A stretch of DNA of 64,000 nucleotides from Candidatus Photodesmus katoptron Akat1 (GCF_000478685.1 NZ_AMSD01000001.1:310001-374000); one strand, 5' to 3'. Positions 21,149-32,030 are shown, counted from the first letter of the stretch. A program made the numbers and translations. Notes: generated by a model not told the origin, from the sequence alone.

Positions 21149-21232
21149 GCCGAGATGGTGAAATTGGTAGACACGCTAGCATGAGGTGCTAGTGCTTTAT
21201 GTGTGAGGGTTCAAATCCCTCTCTCGGCACCA
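21149..21232 (+). tRNA. leuU: tRNA-Leu, anticodon GAG
   Basis: The acceptor stem pairs GCCGAGA (21149-21155) with TCTCGGC (21222-21228), followed by A and an encoded CCA. The D arm contains AATTGGTAGACACGCTAGC. The anticodon stem CTAGC/GCTAG holds the loop ATGAGGT, giving GAG. A variable arm and the T arm GGTTCAAATCC follow. Its position 22 bases after secG suggests read-through transcription and processing, as for E. coli leuU. Confidence 0.97.
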
Positions 21233-21362
21233 TTACTTACCATAATTTTATTTACAAATTGTTTTTTTAACCATATGATTTAATTAACTTTAGGTAGATG
21301 GATTTTTGGTGCTTTTATTTTTATATTGCATAAATCCAGAGCAATTTAAAGAACACATTCAC

Positions 21363-21390
21363 TTGTTTTATTTTATACAATTGGTATAGA
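21363..21390 (+). promoter_or_regulatory. Candidate promoter of the rimP-nusA-infB operon
   Basis: TTGTTT at 21363-21368 and TATAGA at 21385-21390, with a 16-base spacer, lie about 30 bases before the leader terminator and 70 before rimP. Position fits the operon promoter of enterics; base match is moderate. Confidence 0.5.
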
Positions 21391-21421
21391 ATCTTTTAAG
21401 TGATTATCTGGAATTTAAATT

Positions 21422-21440
21422 GGGCTCCATGCCCTTTTTT
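21422..21440 (+). terminator. Leader terminator (attenuator) before rimP-nusA
   Basis: GGGC-TCCAT-GCCC followed by six T lies 20 bases before the rimP start. A rho-independent terminator inside the nusA operon leader is known from E. coli, where NusA feeds back on its own synthesis. Here the stem is only four G-C pairs, but the T run is textbook. Attenuation is inferred from position. Confidence 0.72.
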
Positions 21441-21460
21441 ATTTCTGGAGCATTTTTTAT

Positions 21461-21922
21461 ATGACTAATTTAGAAAAACAATTGACTGACATACTCAACG
21501 GGCCTATATCAGCATTAGGTTATGAATTTATTGGATTAGAATTTAACTATCCAATCAATTCAATATTACGAATTTATATTGATAATAAAATAGGAATTAA
21601 TATAGATAATTGTACAGAAGTTAGTTATCAGGTGAGTGCTATACTAGACGTTGAAGATCCCATTTCAATACCCTATATTTTAGAAGTTTCTTCTCCAGGC
21701 TTAGACAGACCACTTTTTAAATTAGCGCATTATGAAAAGTTTATTGATCATGAAGTTAATCTCATTCTGAAAGTAACAATAAATAATTGCCGTAAATTTA
21801 AGGGAGTAATTCATTCTGTTAGAGATCAATGTATCGTACTGAATGTCCAAGGAGAAAAAAAACGATTTGTACTCAATAATATCTTGAAAGCTAACTTAAT
21901 TCCAAAATTTAAATTTCTTTGA
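21461..21922 (+). CDS. rimP: Ribosome maturation factor RimP
   Basis: RimP assists assembly of the 30S subunit. The 153-aa product has the family length (150-153). It shows the conserved GYEFIGLEF start and LRIYIDNKIGINIDNCTEVS. It also contains YILEVSSPGLDRPL, the family's best-known segment. It is the first gene of rimP-nusA-infB-rbfA-truB, 30 bases before nusA. A clear GGAG ribosome site lies upstream, after the leader terminator. No defect was seen. Confidence 0.96.
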   Translation: MTNLEKQLTDILNGPISALGYEFIGLEFNYPINSILRIYIDNKIGINIDNCTEVSYQVSAILDVEDPISIPYILEVSSPGLDRPLFKLAHYEKFIDHEVNLILKVTINNCRKFKGVIHSVRDQCIVLNVQGEKKRFVLNNILKANLIPKFKFL

Positions 21923-21952
21923 GAAATAGATGCTTAAGAGGCTAAATTTAAA

Positions 21953-23440
21953 ATGAGTAAAGAAATTTTAGCAGTAGTAGAAGCAGTTTCAAATGAAAAA
22001 GCTGTACCTAGAGAACGAATTTTTGAAGCTTTAGAGATTGCTTTAGCTACATCAACTAAGAAAAAATATGAAATCGATATTGATGTGCATGTTATTATCG
22101 ACCGGAAAACAGGTGAATTTCAAACTTTTCGTCAATGGGAAGTAGTTAAAACAGTTGAAAATCCGACAAAAGAAATTTCCATCGAAGCTGCTCAATATGA
22201 AAATGAAACTATTACTATTGGTTGTTTTATTAAAGATAACATCGATTCAGTAACCTTTGATCGCATCACTACCCAAACGGCAAAACAAGTTATTGTACAA
22301 AAAGTACGTGAAGCTGAACGAACACAAATTGTCTCACAATTTATAGATAAAGAAGGTGATCTAATTACTGGTGTTGTCAAAAAAGTAAATAGGGAAATAG
22401 TAATTTTAGACTTAGGTAACAATGCTGAAGCAGTAATTTTACGTGATGATCAACTACCGAGAGAAAATTTTCGACCAGGAGATCGTGTTCGTGGACTTTT
22501 ATATAAAATTGTACCTGAATCTCGCGGTTTCCAACTGTTTATTACTCGTTCAAAACCTGAGATGCTAGAAGAATTATTTCGTATTGAAGTGCCAGAAATT
22601 GGTGAAGATCTTATTGAATTAAAAGGTGCTGCTCGTGATCCTGGCTCTCGTGCTAAAATAGCAGTCAAAACTAACGATCGTCGAATTGATCCGGTTGGTG
22701 CTTGTGTTGGTATGCGTGGTGCTCGTGTCCAAGCCGTTTCTAGTGAATTAGCTGGTGAACGTATTGATATCGTACTTTGGGATGATAATCCAGCTCAATT
22801 TGCTATCAATACAATAGCTCCAGCAGATGTAGTTTCAATTATAGTTGATGAAGATGAACATTCTATGGACATTGCAGTTGAAAAGAATAATTTAGCACAA
22901 GCTATTGGTAGAAATGGTCAAAATGTACGTTTAGCATCTCAATTAACTGGCTGGGAGCTTAGCATAATGACTATTACTGAACTAGAAGAAAAACATCAAA
23001 AAGAATCACAAGCATCTATTAAAATATTTATGAAGTATCTAAATATCGAGAAAAATTTTGCAGAAATCTTATCTGAAGAAGGATTTTCATCGTTAGAAGA
23101 AGTAGCTTATGTACCAGTTAATGAATTATTAAAAGTAGATGGATTAAATAAAAAACTTGTTGAAGAACTTCGTAGCCGTGCTAAAGATGCACTTACAACT
23201 ATAGCATTAGCACAGGAAGAAACTTTTGAAGGTGTTAAGCTTTCTCAAAATCTACTTAATCTTAAAGGTCTAGAACGTGAAATGGCATTTAAGCTTGCAG
23301 CGAAAGGAATCAGTACACTAGAAAATCTAGCTGAACAAAGCATTGATGAGCTAGAAGGAATCAATGGATTAACAGAAGAACATGCCGGTAAGCTAATTAT
23401 GGAGGCACGTAACATTTGTTGGTTCAATAATGGGAAATAA
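21953..23440 (+). CDS. nusA: Transcription termination/antitermination factor NusA
   Basis: NusA binds RNA polymerase and nascent RNA to tune pausing, termination and antitermination. The 495-aa protein equals E. coli NusA in length. An N-terminal polymerase-binding domain (1-130) is followed by an S1 domain ([17 protein letters not shown]). Then come two KH domains ([13 protein letters not shown] as [13 protein letters not shown], and [12 protein letters not shown]) and two acidic repeats near the C-terminus. It sits between rimP and infB. The upstream leader terminator may let it control its own operon. Confidence 0.97.
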   Translation: MSKEILAVVEAVSNEKAVPRERIFEALEIALATSTKKKYEIDIDVHVIIDRKTGEFQTFRQWEVVKTVENPTKEISIEAAQYENETITIGCFIKDNIDSVTFDRITTQTAKQVIVQKVREAERTQIVSQFIDKEGDLITGVVKKVNREIVILDLGNNAEAVILRDDQLPRENFRPGDRVRGLLYKIVPESRGFQLFITRSKPEMLEELFRIEVPEIGEDLIELKGAARDPGSRAKIAVKTNDRRIDPVGACVGMRGARVQAVSSELAGERIDIVLWDDNPAQFAINTIAPADVVSIIVDEDEHSMDIAVEKNNLAQAIGRNGQNVRLASQLTGWELSIMTITELEEKHQKESQASIKIFMKYLNIEKNFAEILSEEGFSSLEEVAYVPVNELLKVDGLNKKLVEELRSRAKDALTTIALAQEETFEGVKLSQNLLNLKGLEREMAFKLAAKGISTLENLAEQSIDELEGINGLTEEHAGKLIMEARNICWFNNGK

Positions 23441-23464
23441 TTTCAGCAACAAAGAGGATGCCTA

Positions 23465-26056
23465 ATGACAGAATTAACTGTAAAAGCTCTAAGTCAAGAG
23501 ATTGGCATACCAGTTGATCGCTTAATTGAGCAACTTGCTGATGCAGGAATTAAAAAAGCAAGTAATGAGAAAGTTTCAGATGTCGAAAAACAAAAGCTAT
23601 TAAGTCATCTAAAAAAGGAACATGGTGATATGTCTGGAGAATCTGAACCGACTCGTTTAACTCTTCAGCGTAAAACTAGAAGTACATTAAGTGTCATAGC
23701 AGGAAGTGGAAAAAGCAAAGATATTCAAGTAGAAGTGCGCAAAAAACGTATCTATGTAAAACGCAGTAGTATTGAAGATAAAACTACAGAAATTTCAACA
23801 ACACTCAAAGTAAATGAAAAAAATAAAACCATTAAAAAGAAAGCTAAACGGGTGCAAGCTGGAAAGGCTAAGAAACAAATGAATTCAAAAAATGCAGACG
23901 TTAATGCAAATGAACAAGTAGTAAAAAAACAAATTGATGAATTTAAGCTCCGTCAAGAAGAGGAAGCTCAGCGTAAAGCAGAAAGAGAATCAATAAAACT
24001 TGTAGAAAAAGCACGTAAACTTGCTGAAGAAAACCAAGTTCGTTGGACTGAAGAAGAAAGAAAAACAGAACTAGAAAATTCTGATTACCATTTAACTACT
24101 TCTACATATGCTCGTGAAGCTGAAGATGATGAAGATCGTAAAAAAGAAGAAGGAGGACGTCGAAAGAAAAAAAAACATTCTAACCATGAGCACATTCGTG
24201 ATACTCGTAATAATCAACGCAATAGCAAAATTCGAAACAAAAACAAACATTCTATATTAAACTCAACCCAGCATACTTTTACTAAAACAGCTGTAGTAAC
24301 TAAACAGGATATTATCATTGGTGAAACAATTATTGTTTCTGAACTAGCAAATAAAATGTCAATGAAATGCGCCGAGGTGATTAAAGTTATGATGAAAATG
24401 GGAGCCATAGCTACCATTAATCAAGTAATCGATCAAGAAACGGCTGCCCTAGTAGCTGAAGAAATAGGATATAAAGTTATCCTGCGTAAAGACAATGATC
24501 TTGAAGAAGCAGTACTTTCCGATCGTGATTCTGATACTCTTCCAAAGAGTCGTGCTCCAGTAGTAACTATCATGGGACATGTTGATCATGGTAAAACTTC
24601 CACACTTGATTATATTCGCAAAGCTCATGTGGTTTCTAAAGAATCTGGTGGTATCACACAACACATAGGTGCATATCACGTAAAAACTAAAAATGGAATG
24701 ATTACATTTCTGGATACTCCTGGACACGCAGCTTTTACTGCTATGCGTGCTCGGGGGGCTCAAGTAACAGATATAGTTGTACTCGTTGTCGCAGCGGATG
24801 ATGGTGTTATGCCACAAACAATTGAAGCAATACAACATGCTAAAGCAGCCAATGTTCCGTTAATTATTGCCGTCAATAAAATAGATAAAGAAAACGCAAA
24901 CCCAGATAATATAAAAAACGAGCTCGCAAATTACAGTGTTATACCTGAAGAATGGGGAGGTGAGAATATGTTTGTTAATATCTCTGCAAAACAAGGTACT
25001 AATATTGATATTCTGTTAGAAACTATTCTCCTACAATCTGAAATGCTTGAACTTACCGCCATTAAAGACGGAATGGCTTCTGGTATTGTAATCGAATCTC
25101 GTCTGGATAAAGGTCGTGGTCCAGTAGCAACGATTTTAGTTCAGTCTGGTACGCTAAATAAAGGTGATATAATACTTTGTGGTCAAGAATATGGTCGTGT
25201 TCGTGCTATGCGGAATGAAAATGGTCAAGAAATTATAACTGCAGGTCCATCTATCCCTGTAGAAATTTTTGGTCTTTCTGCTGTTCCAGTATCTGGTGAT
25301 GATGCTACAGTCGTACGTGACGAACGCAAAGCTCGTGAAGTAGCTAATTATCGTCAAGGCAAATTTCGTGATGTAAAACTTGCAAACCAACAAAAAATTA
25401 AACTTGAAAATATATTCTCAGATATGACTTCTGGTGATATTGCCGAACTAAATGTTGTACTTAAAGCTGATGTTCGAGGATCTGTTGAAGCTATTTCAGA
25501 CTCTTTACTTGAGCTTTCTACTAATGAAGTAAAAGTAAATATAGTTGGTTCTGGTGTTGGAGGGATTACAGAAACTGATGCAGTTCTTGCAGCTGCTTCT
25601 AATGCAATAATTCTTGGTTTTAATGTACGAGCAGACGCATCTGCTCGTCGTACTATTGAAACAGAACATTTAGATCTTCGTTACTATTCAGTTATTTATC
25701 AATTAATTGATGAAGTAAAAAAAGCGATGAGTGGAATGCTTACACCAACATTAAAACAACAAATTATTGGTCTTGCGGAAGTTCGTAATATATTTAAATC
25801 ACCTAAACTAGGTGCAATTGCAGGTTGTATGGTAACTGAAGGTCTAATTAAGCGTAGCAATCCAATCCGAATATTACGTGACAATGTTGTTATTTATGAA
25901 GGTGAATTAGAATCTTTACGTCGCTTTAAGGATGATGTTCAAGAAATTAAAAATGGTTATGAATGTGGTATTGGCGTTAAAAACTATAATGATATTCGTA
26001 TTGGTGATCAAATAGAAGTATTTGAAATTTTCAAAATTACACGTACTTTAGATTAA
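23465..26056 (+). CDS. infB: Translation initiation factor IF-2
   Basis: IF-2 is the GTPase that brings initiator tRNA to the 30S subunit and promotes subunit joining. The 863-aa product is slightly shorter than in E. coli (890) because the lysine- and glutamate-rich linker (about residues 100-270) is reduced. The N-terminal IF2N domain is kept. The GTPase has GHVDHGKT at 371-378, DTPGHAAF and NKIDK. The C-terminal domains II-IV end in [16 protein letters not shown]. It is 24 bases after nusA and 18 before rbfA. Confidence 0.97.
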   Translation: MTELTVKALSQEIGIPVDRLIEQLADAGIKKASNEKVSDVEKQKLLSHLKKEHGDMSGESEPTRLTLQRKTRSTLSVIAGSGKSKDIQVEVRKKRIYVKRSSIEDKTTEISTTLKVNEKNKTIKKKAKRVQAGKAKKQMNSKNADVNANEQVVKKQIDEFKLRQEEEAQRKAERESIKLVEKARKLAEENQVRWTEEERKTELENSDYHLTTSTYAREAEDDEDRKKEEGGRRKKKKHSNHEHIRDTRNNQRNSKIRNKNKHSILNSTQHTFTKTAVVTKQDIIIGETIIVSELANKMSMKCAEVIKVMMKMGAIATINQVIDQETAALVAEEIGYKVILRKDNDLEEAVLSDRDSDTLPKSRAPVVTIMGHVDHGKTSTLDYIRKAHVVSKESGGITQHIGAYHVKTKNGMITFLDTPGHAAFTAMRARGAQVTDIVVLVVAADDGVMPQTIEAIQHAKAANVPLIIAVNKIDKENANPDNIKNELANYSVIPEEWGGENMFVNISAKQGTNIDILLETILLQSEMLELTAIKDGMASGIVIESRLDKGRGPVATILVQSGTLNKGDIILCGQEYGRVRAMRNENGQEIITAGPSIPVEIFGLSAVPVSGDDATVVRDERKAREVANYRQGKFRDVKLANQQKIKLENIFSDMTSGDIAELNVVLKADVRGSVEAISDSLLELSTNEVKVNIVGSGVGGITETDAVLAAASNAIILGFNVRADASARRTIETEHLDLRYYSVIYQLIDEVKKAMSGMLTPTLKQQIIGLAEVRNIFKSPKLGAIAGCMVTEGLIKRSNPIRILRDNVVIYEGELESLRRFKDDVQEIKNGYECGIGVKNYNDIRIGDQIEVFEIFKITRTLD

Positions 26057-26074
26057 ATACAGCAGCCAAATAAA

Positions 26075-26476
26075 ATGCCTAAGGATTTTAGCCGAACTAA
26101 ACGCATTGCACAGCAGCTACGCAAAGAACTAGCTTATATTCTGCAACACAAAATTAGTGAACCTAGTTTAGGTATGATAACTATTTCTGATATACAAATA
26201 TCACGTGATTTATCCTATGCTAAGGTTTTTGTAACTTTTTTTTCCAATAAAAAAATAGAAACACCAGAAAATCGTTTATCTTTGCTTAAAAAGTATGAGG
26301 TTTATATCCGTATGCTCTTGAGTAAACGTATACGTTTACGTTTAACACCTCATATTCATTTTTCTTATGATTACACCTTAACTAAAGGTAGACACATATC
26401 AAACCTAATAAACAAGGATAGTTATCGAATTCGTAGTAATAAAGCAAAATATCAAAAAAAGGATGAACTGTTATGA
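26075..26476 (+). CDS. rbfA: Ribosome-binding factor A
   Basis: RbfA is a cold-response 30S maturation factor. The 133-aa product has the KH-like fold signatures [33 protein letters not shown] and [12 protein letters not shown]. The stop overlaps the truB start in the four bases ATGA, so the two are translationally coupled as in relatives. The tail is lysine rich and variable. No anomalies were seen. Confidence 0.95.
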   Translation: MPKDFSRTKRIAQQLRKELAYILQHKISEPSLGMITISDIQISRDLSYAKVFVTFFSNKKIETPENRLSLLKKYEVYIRMLLSKRIRLRLTPHIHFSYDYTLTKGRHISNLINKDSYRIRSNKAKYQKKDELL

Positions 26477-27413
26477 TAGAAAACTATCTAAATAGTCGTT
26501 CAGTTAATGGAATTATTTTACTTGATAAACCGATGAACATTTCATCTAATCATGCATTACAACAAGTTAAACGGCTTTATTGTGCTAAAAAAGCAGGACA
26601 CTCTGGTACTCTTGATCCTTTAGCAACTGGTATGTTGCCAATCTGTTTTGGAGAAGCAACAAAATTCTCTCAATTTTTATTGAACTCTGATAAATGTTAC
26701 ATTGCAAAAATAAAACTTGGTGAACGTACTGATACCTCAGATTCAAATGGAAAAATTATTGAAACTCGTGATATAAATGTAACACGAAAACAATTAGATC
26801 ATTCTTTAAAAAATTTACAGGTGAAATTCTTCAAATTCCTTCAATGTTTTCTGCACTAAAATATAAAGGTTATCCACTTTATAAATATGCTCGTAATGGA
26901 GTTGAAATTCCACGTAAAGCGCGTAAAATTACAGTATACTACATAAAACTTCTTTACTTTAAAAAAGATGAGCTCGAGATAGAAATTCACTCTTCAAAAG
27001 GAACTTATATACGTACTATTGTAAATGATCTAGGTGAAATTCTAGGATGTGGAGCTCATATTACTCAGTTACGACGTATTGGGTTCGCTAATTATCTATA
27101 TCATCAAATGATAACATTAGATGAACTTAATGAACTAGTTAAACAGGCTCAGAAAAAAAAGCTTCCTAATGAAACATTCTTAGATTCTTTATTGATGCCA
27201 ATGGATACTGCTATTAGACACTTACCTAAAATAAATATAGATGAAAAACTAGTAAAACTTATTTGTAATGGCATCAAAATTAAATTGCCAGAAGAAGAGA
27301 TATCAGCTCAAGGTTTTGTTCGAATAATAACTAAAGAAACTAAAATTTTCATTGGTGTTGCCATGATTGATAAAAGTGGAACAGTAATCCCGAAACGCTT
27401 AATATCATCTTGA
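26473..27413 (+). CDS. truB: tRNA pseudouridine-55 synthase, one apparent frameshift
   Basis: TruB makes the universal pseudouridine 55 in the T loop of tRNA. The first frame holds the catalytic segment [15 protein letters not shown] with the nucleophile Asp48, the same number as in E. coli. It then runs to a stop at 26859. The conserved continuation [27 protein letters not shown] lies in the next frame. It joins if one A is added to the A6 run at 26808-26813. The repaired protein is 313 aa, the usual length (314). The start overlaps the rbfA stop. In most relatives rpsO and pnp follow; here they do not. Confidence 0.9.
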
Positions 27414-27604
27414 AAAAATAACTTTTCAAAAAGTAGTATATACAAACTTATTTTTAAGTTATATACTTCTATTTTAATAAACTTAAAGGATACAAGTAAT
27501 CAAAATTGCAAAGCACTTTTTACTAAATAAAGTTAATGACTTGTTTTTTGTTTTTAATGATAGATAATGTAGCGGTATATATATAAGTTAACATATTTTA
27601 TTTT

Positions 27605-28186
27605 ATGGCTATGCTACTTATTATCGATAATTACGATTCCTTTACATACAATTTATATCAATATTTCTGTCAACTAGGAAGAAAAGTCAAGGTAGTACGC
27701 AATGATAAAATTGATATTTCTGGGATTCAAAGACTTAATCCAACACACTTAGTTATTTCTCCTGGCCCATGTACACCTAATCAAGCTGGCATTTCTTTAG
27801 AAGCAATTAAATACTTTTCAGATAAACTGCCTATTTTAGGAATTTGTCTTGGTCATCAGGCTATTGCACAAGCTTTTGAAGGAACAATAGTACATGCTCG
27901 TCAAATTATGCACGGCAAAACATCACTCATTGTACATAATCGACAGGATATATTTTATGGATTGAAAAATCCATTTACAGCAACACGTTATCATTCATTA
28001 GTTGTTGAAAAAAACACGTTGCCAGATTGCTTTGAAATTACAGCATGGACTGAATTAGCTAGTGGTTGCATAGATGAAATCATGGGCTATCGTCATAAAA
28101 TATTTGCAATTAATGGAATACAATTTCATCCTGAATCAATAAAAACAGAGCAAGGGCATCAGCTTTTATTAAACTTTATTCAATAA
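27605..28186 (+). CDS. pabA: Aminodeoxychorismate/anthranilate synthase component II (glutamine amidotransferase)
   Basis: PabA hydrolyses glutamine and passes ammonia to PabB for p-aminobenzoate synthesis. The 193-aa product has the class I amidotransferase pattern: [30 protein letters not shown] with the nucleophile Cys81 and FHPESI near the end. I call pabA rather than trpG because it is a free-standing gene. Its downstream flank also keeps the vibrio order pabA, argD/astC, astD, crp, in decayed form. The start may be either ATG at 27605 or 27611; neither has a strong ribosome site. It supplies the FolP substrate. Confidence 0.88.
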   Translation: MAMLLIIDNYDSFTYNLYQYFCQLGRKVKVVRNDKIDISGIQRLNPTHLVISPGPCTPNQAGISLEAIKYFSDKLPILGICLGHQAIAQAFEGTIVHARQIMHGKTSLIVHNRQDIFYGLKNPFTATRYHSLVVEKNTLPDCFEITAWTELASGCIDEIMGYRHKIFAINGIQFHPESIKTEQGHQLLLNFIQ

Positions 28187-28329
28187 CTAAGTTTATTTAA
28201 GTAAAACTAACTTTTGCTGATTTTAGTTTATTAATATAGGAAACTATAATGATAAGCAAGAATCAGGTTCAGGTAGTGCGTAGTTAAATGATGTAATGGT
28301 TCATAATCCAATAGAAACCAAATCATACT

Positions 28330-28487
28330 TGCGCTGTAATTATAGAACCTTTAAAAAAGATTAATCTTATCAAAAAATAAATTTATTCAAACCATTAAGC
28401 AACTATATATGTTATTAACACGATTTTTGATTTTTTGATGAAGTACAAACAAGTAATGTTCATACTGGAAACTTTTATGCATACCAA
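28330..28487 (+). pseudogene. argD: Remnant of acetylornithine/succinylornithine aminotransferase (argD/astC)
   Basis: Reading the plus strand in several frames gives CAVIIEPL at 28330-28353 and DEVQTSNVHTGNFYAYQ at 28437-28487. These are the CAVIVEP and IFDEVQTGxGRTGxLYAY motifs of the ArgD/AstC aminotransferase family. They are separated by about the number of codons expected between them (near 30). Stops and frame changes interrupt the rest, and the PLP lysine region is gone. The gene that follows pabA in vibrios is exactly this one, so decay in place is the natural explanation. Confidence 0.78.
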
Positions 28488-28511
28488 GGTTTAGGGTTTA
28501 TCCTAAACCTT
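28486..28511. terminator. Perfect 10-bp hairpin within the decayed argD-astD region
   Basis: AAGGTTTAGG and CCTAAACCTT form a perfect 10-bp stem with a 6-base loop (GTTTAT). It starts where recognisable ArgD sequence ends. There is no long T tail. It may now end the pabA transcript. Confidence 0.55.
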
Positions 28512-28575
28512 CTAAGCATAATAGCTAAAATCACCTGGTTGTTTAATCTTAATTAAAGCTAAATTCAAATTATCA

Positions 28576-28683
28576 GCTTTTATTACTCCTGGAACTATCG
28601 ATGTTACTAGTATTACTAATTCACTAGATAAAGAATATTTTGGTCCTTTTCTACAAATAGTATCTTACCAAGGCCTAGTTTAG
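28576..28683 (+). pseudogene. astD: Remnant of succinylglutamate semialdehyde dehydrogenase (astD)
   Basis: One open stretch of 35 codons reads AFITPGTIDVTSITNSLD and continues KEYFGPFLQIVSYQ before a stop at 28681. The pattern (PGxIDVT...DxEYFGPxLQIxxY) is the C-terminal substrate-binding region of AstD aldehyde dehydrogenases. It lies in the right order and orientation after the argD/astC remnant, as in vibrios. The astA gene that should lie between them is not recognisable. This is a gene fragment, not a functional protein. Confidence 0.75.
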
Positions 28684-28825
28684 TTTTGCAATTAAATCTT
28701 AAATTCACTATATGTCATATGTCATATAACAAATTTGTTAATTCTATTCACTATAATTTTAGTCTTAATCTATGGCTTATAATGTCACAATAACCTTCAT
28801 ATCTAAAAATATTTAATAACCGAAA

Positions 28826-29458
28826 TCAACGAGTACCATAAACCACAATAGTTTTACCATGAGCTGAAATTAGATTCTGCTCTTCTAACATCTTTAAAAT
28901 ACGCCCAACAGTTTCACGAGAGCAACCGACAATCTGTCCAATTTCTTGACGAGTAATTTTAATTTGCATCCCATCAGGATGAGTCATTGCATCAGGTTGT
29001 TTAGCTAAGTTTAATAAAGTCTGTGCAATCCGACCTGTTACATCTAAAAACGCCAAGTCACCTACTTTCTGACTAGTAACTTGAAGACGCCTTGCCATTT
29101 GTGCAGAAAGATGCATTAAAATATCTGGATTAACTTGAATGAGTTGACGAAATTTCTTAAATGAAATTTCAGCTACTTCACAAGGAACTTTTGCACGTAC
29201 CCAAGCTGTACGTTCCTGATCTTCTTCAAATAAACCAAGCTCGCCAATAAAATCACCTTGATTAAGATAAGAAAGAATCATTTCCTTTCCTTCTTCATCT
29301 TTAATAAGAACAGCAACAGAACCTTTAACGATATAGTACAAAGTCTCTGATTTTTCACCTGCATGAATTAATGTACTTTTTGAAGGATACTTATGAATAT
29401 GACAATGTGAAAGAAACCACTCTAGTGTTGGATCAATTTGAAGTTTACCTAGAACCAT
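28826..29458 (-). CDS. crp: cAMP receptor protein
   Basis: CRP is the global cAMP-dependent transcription regulator. The frame is open up to an ATG at 29596, but the conserved start [14 protein letters not shown] is at 29458. It has an AAAGGAAG ribosome site and gives exactly 210 aa as in relatives. The cAMP pocket ([25 protein letters not shown]) and the C-terminal recognition helix ([17 protein letters not shown]) are intact and nearly identical to enteric CRP. In vibrios CRP also feeds into quorum sensing and luminescence control, which is notable beside the LitR gene in this window. Confidence 0.97.
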   Translation of the reverse strand: MVLGKLQIDPTLEWFLSHCHIHKYPSKSTLIHAGEKSETLYYIVKGSVAVLIKDEEGKEMILSYLNQGDFIGELGLFEEDQERTAWVRAKVPCEVAEISFKKFRQLIQVNPDILMHLSAQMARRLQVTSQKVGDLAFLDVTGRIAQTLLNLAKQPDAMTHPDGMQIKITRQEIGQIVGCSRETVGRILKMLEEQNLISAHGKTIVVYGTR

Positions 29459-29865
29459 AATTTTCACTTCCTTTAATAGGTAGGCTATAAACCTGACTAT
29501 TCTAGCAAAATCTAGAACAAACTTACTAGAGTAAAAATAATTTACAAGAGCTAGAAGCCAACTTAATATTTTACTCAATAAGGAAATGAAAAACAATAAT
29601 ATTACTAACTAAATTACAAGATTTCCATCATATTATATTACATTTATAATACCTAAATTATATAGCTAGGCTCTATAACAAACTAGAAGAATCAGTAATA
29701 TTAATTACTATAGAATCAAACAAAAAATATTTAAATTTAGTATTAATTAATTTTGTACTTAAACTATTGACTCAATATCTTTAGCTAAAAATTTACCAAA
29801 AATAAATGCTAAACAGATCTAACGGAAAAAATTTGAACTTTGCTTAAAAATATTAAAAGTAAAAA
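29459..29865. other. Spacer upstream of crp
   Basis: About 407 AT-rich bases between the crp start and the gpsA stop, with no supportable gene. The crp promoter must lie here. The open frame extending upstream of crp to 29596 is hydrophobic by composition and resembles nothing. Confidence 0.5.
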
Positions 29866-30903
29866 CTACTTGCCCTCCGATTTTTTATCACGAGCTAGTA
29901 AATCTTTAGCTGCTAAATGCACATTTTTCCCTTGATATAATACCTGATATATTTGCTCAACAATTGGCATTTCTGCATTCACACGTTTTGCAAGCATATA
30001 AACCTCTTTTGTATTATGATAGCCTTCAATAACTTGACCTATTTCTTTTTGAGCTGTAGCTATGTTTTGCCCTGCTCCTACTGCAACACCAAAACGACGA
30101 TTACGAGATTGATTGTCAGTACAAGTTAATACTAAATCTCCAAGACCTGCCATACCCATAAAAGTTTCAAGTTTTGCACCTAAAGCAAAACCTAAACGTG
30201 TCATTTCTGCTAAACCCCGAGTAATAAGTGCCGTACGAGCATTAGCACCAAACCCAATTCCATCTGATATCCCAGCACCTATCGCAATAACATTTTTTAC
30301 TGCACCACCAAGCTGCATGCCTGTAAAATCACTATTAGCATATACACGAAATGTCTTATTACAATGAATTTTTTCTTGTAATTCTTCTACGAACTGAATA
30401 TCAGATGAAGCAACTGATATTGCAGTTGGCATCCCCATAGCAAGCTCTTTTGCAAATGTAGGGCCAGATAAAACTGCTAATGAATACTGATTACCAATAA
30501 CATCATGAACAACTTCTTCCAAAAGACGACCTGTTTCCGGTTCAAGACCTTTAGTGGCCCAACAAATTCTTGTGTCTTTACGGAGATAAGGTTTTATATC
30601 CCTTAAAATACTAGAAAAAACATGACTTGGTACTACAATCAATAGATCACGACTAGCCTGAACAAGCTTTTCTAAATTAGACTCAATGATAAGCGTTTTT
30701 GGAAAATTAATACCAGGCAAAAATCGATGATTAGCACGATCTTTAATAAGTTGCACCATATGGTCTAACTTATGTCCCCATAATAAAACAATATTATCGC
30801 TATTACGAGCTAAAGAAATAGCTAATGATGTGCCATAGGAACCGGCTCCAATGACTGCCATAGAAACTTCGTTAGTATAATTATTATTAACATTTAGAAC
30901 CAT
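29866..30903 (-). CDS. gpsA: Glycerol-3-phosphate dehydrogenase [NAD(P)+]
   Basis: GpsA reduces dihydroxyacetone phosphate to sn-glycerol-3-phosphate, the backbone of phospholipids. I prefer the ATG at 30903 ([27 protein letters not shown]) over one at 30930. The AGGT ribosome site lies between them and the length becomes 345 aa, as usual. Signatures are the NAD loop GAGSYGTS, the GPTFAKE segment, the catalytic [12 protein letters not shown] and [20 protein letters not shown]. It follows yibN and secB in the same order as in other gammaproteobacteria, about 105 bases after secB. Confidence 0.96.
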   Translation of the reverse strand: MVLNVNNNYTNEVSMAVIGAGSYGTSLAISLARNSDNIVLLWGHKLDHMVQLIKDRANHRFLPGINFPKTLIIESNLEKLVQASRDLLIVVPSHVFSSILRDIKPYLRKDTRICWATKGLEPETGRLLEEVVHDVIGNQYSLAVLSGPTFAKELAMGMPTAISVASSDIQFVEELQEKIHCNKTFRVYANSDFTGMQLGGAVKNVIAIGAGISDGIGFGANARTALITRGLAEMTRLGFALGAKLETFMGMAGLGDLVLTCTDNQSRNRRFGVAVGAGQNIATAQKEIGQVIEGYHNTKEVYMLAKRVNAEMPIVEQIYQVLYQGKNVHLAAKDLLARDKKSEGK

Positions 30904-31009
30904 TATTTTTTCGTACCTAATTATATACAACTCAATCTATCTGATACTAGATTAAGCACTAAAATATTTTGCGTTAATAAGGTTCTTTTAATAGAAAAGC
31001 AGGTCACAT

Positions 31010-31471
31010 TCAGTGTTTTCCTTTGTTTTCTTGTTTCTTTAAATAATTTATAAATAGTGCATCAAAATTTACTGGATCTAGATTAAGTTGAGGAAAAGTA
31101 CCTTTAATAACTAAACTTGAAATAGTTTCTCTGGCATATGGAAATAAAATATTTGGACAAAAAGCGCCTAAACAATGAGCTAGTTTATTTGCTTTTATAT
31201 TATTTACAGTAAAGATACCACCCTGTTGAATTTCACATAAAAAAGCTGTTTCTTGTGCATTAGTAACAACTACTGTTAACCGTAATAAAACTTCATAAGT
31301 ACTTTTGTATAATTCAGAACTTTTAGCATCAATCTCCAATTTTACATCTGGTTTCCATGCTTTCTTAAATACCTGGGAGGAACTTGGCACTTCAAAAGAT
31401 ACATCTTTTAAAAAAATACGTTTAATTGAAAAATTCTGTTGTTCTTGGTTTTCATCTTCAAGAGCCATCAT
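31010..31471 (-). CDS. secB: Protein-export chaperone SecB
   Basis: SecB keeps precursor proteins unfolded and hands them to SecA. The 153-aa product has the family pattern: [18 protein letters not shown], the QGGIF and [18 protein letters not shown] segment, and [12 protein letters not shown] near the end. It lies between yibN and gpsA on the minus strand, as expected. Together with SecG (20788) it indicates a working Sec export system in spite of genome reduction. It ends in a basic lysine-rich tail. Confidence 0.96.
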   Translation of the reverse strand: MMALEDENQEQQNFSIKRIFLKDVSFEVPSSSQVFKKAWKPDVKLEIDAKSSELYKSTYEVLLRLTVVVTNAQETAFLCEIQQGGIFTVNNIKANKLAHCLGAFCPNILFPYARETISSLVIKGTFPQLNLDPVNFDALFINYLKKQENKGKH

Positions 31472-31592
31472 ATAATCCTTAAATAATACATTTTATACTC
31501 CTTAGAATAAATTTGCTAAATAAAATCAAATTTATTTTTTTAAAAATACCTCTAAAAAAAGTCTAGTTTATCTACCTATAGGTAGCATACCT

Positions 31593-32030
31593 CTATATAA
31601 TATTATTAGAAATTAAAGGAATATTATCCTCCTTCCAAGCGATTAAACCATTTTTCAAGACATTAACTTTTTTAAACTTAGATTTTATCAATAAATGAGC
31701 ACTTTCTTTAGAAGAGTTACCAGTTTCACAAACTACAATAATTGGTCTGGATTTATAATTTATAAGGTTACCTAAATTGCCTTTTTTAAGGTCTAATGGT
31801 AAGATATTAACAGAATTAATAATATGACCTTTTTTAAATTTATCTTGAGAACGGATATCAATTATAATTCCATTTTCACGATTCATTAATAAAACTGCTT
31901 CTGAAGTGGTTATTTCTTTATATAAGATATTGTAAGATTTAATAAAATGAACGATTAAAGCAAAAAAAAGAGAAAGCCATATTAAAAATAAAATCAAATT
32001 TTGTTGAAAAAAATCAATATACTCTTGCAT
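31593..32030 (-). CDS. yibN: Membrane-anchored rhodanese-like protein YibN
   Basis: The 145-aa product begins with one membrane helix (about residues 12-30). It continues as a single rhodanese domain with IIDIRSQDKFKKGHI and the active-site loop VVCETGNSSKES, the catalytic cysteine being present. Family members transfer sulfur in vitro; the cellular role of YibN is not settled, though links to protein translocation have been suggested. It is the first gene of yibN-secB-gpsA, 121 bases before secB. Confidence 0.9.
   Translation of the reverse strand: MQEYIDFFQQNLILFLIWLSLFFALIVHFIKSYNILYKEITTSEAVLLMNRENGIIIDIRSQDKFKKGHIINSVNILPLDLKKGNLGNLINYKSRPIIVVCETGNSSKESAHLLIKSKFKKVNVLKNGLIAWKEDNIPLISNNII

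Noticed and set aside
24449..24838. 129-aa cysteine- and tyrosine-rich frame on the minus strand inside infB
   Set aside because: Antisense to the conserved IF-2 GTPase domain; composition reflects the complement of that gene.
29459..29596. Hydrophobic N-terminal extension of CRP
   Set aside because: CRP starts at a conserved MVLGK with its own ribosome site; the extension has no counterpart and is probably leader DNA.
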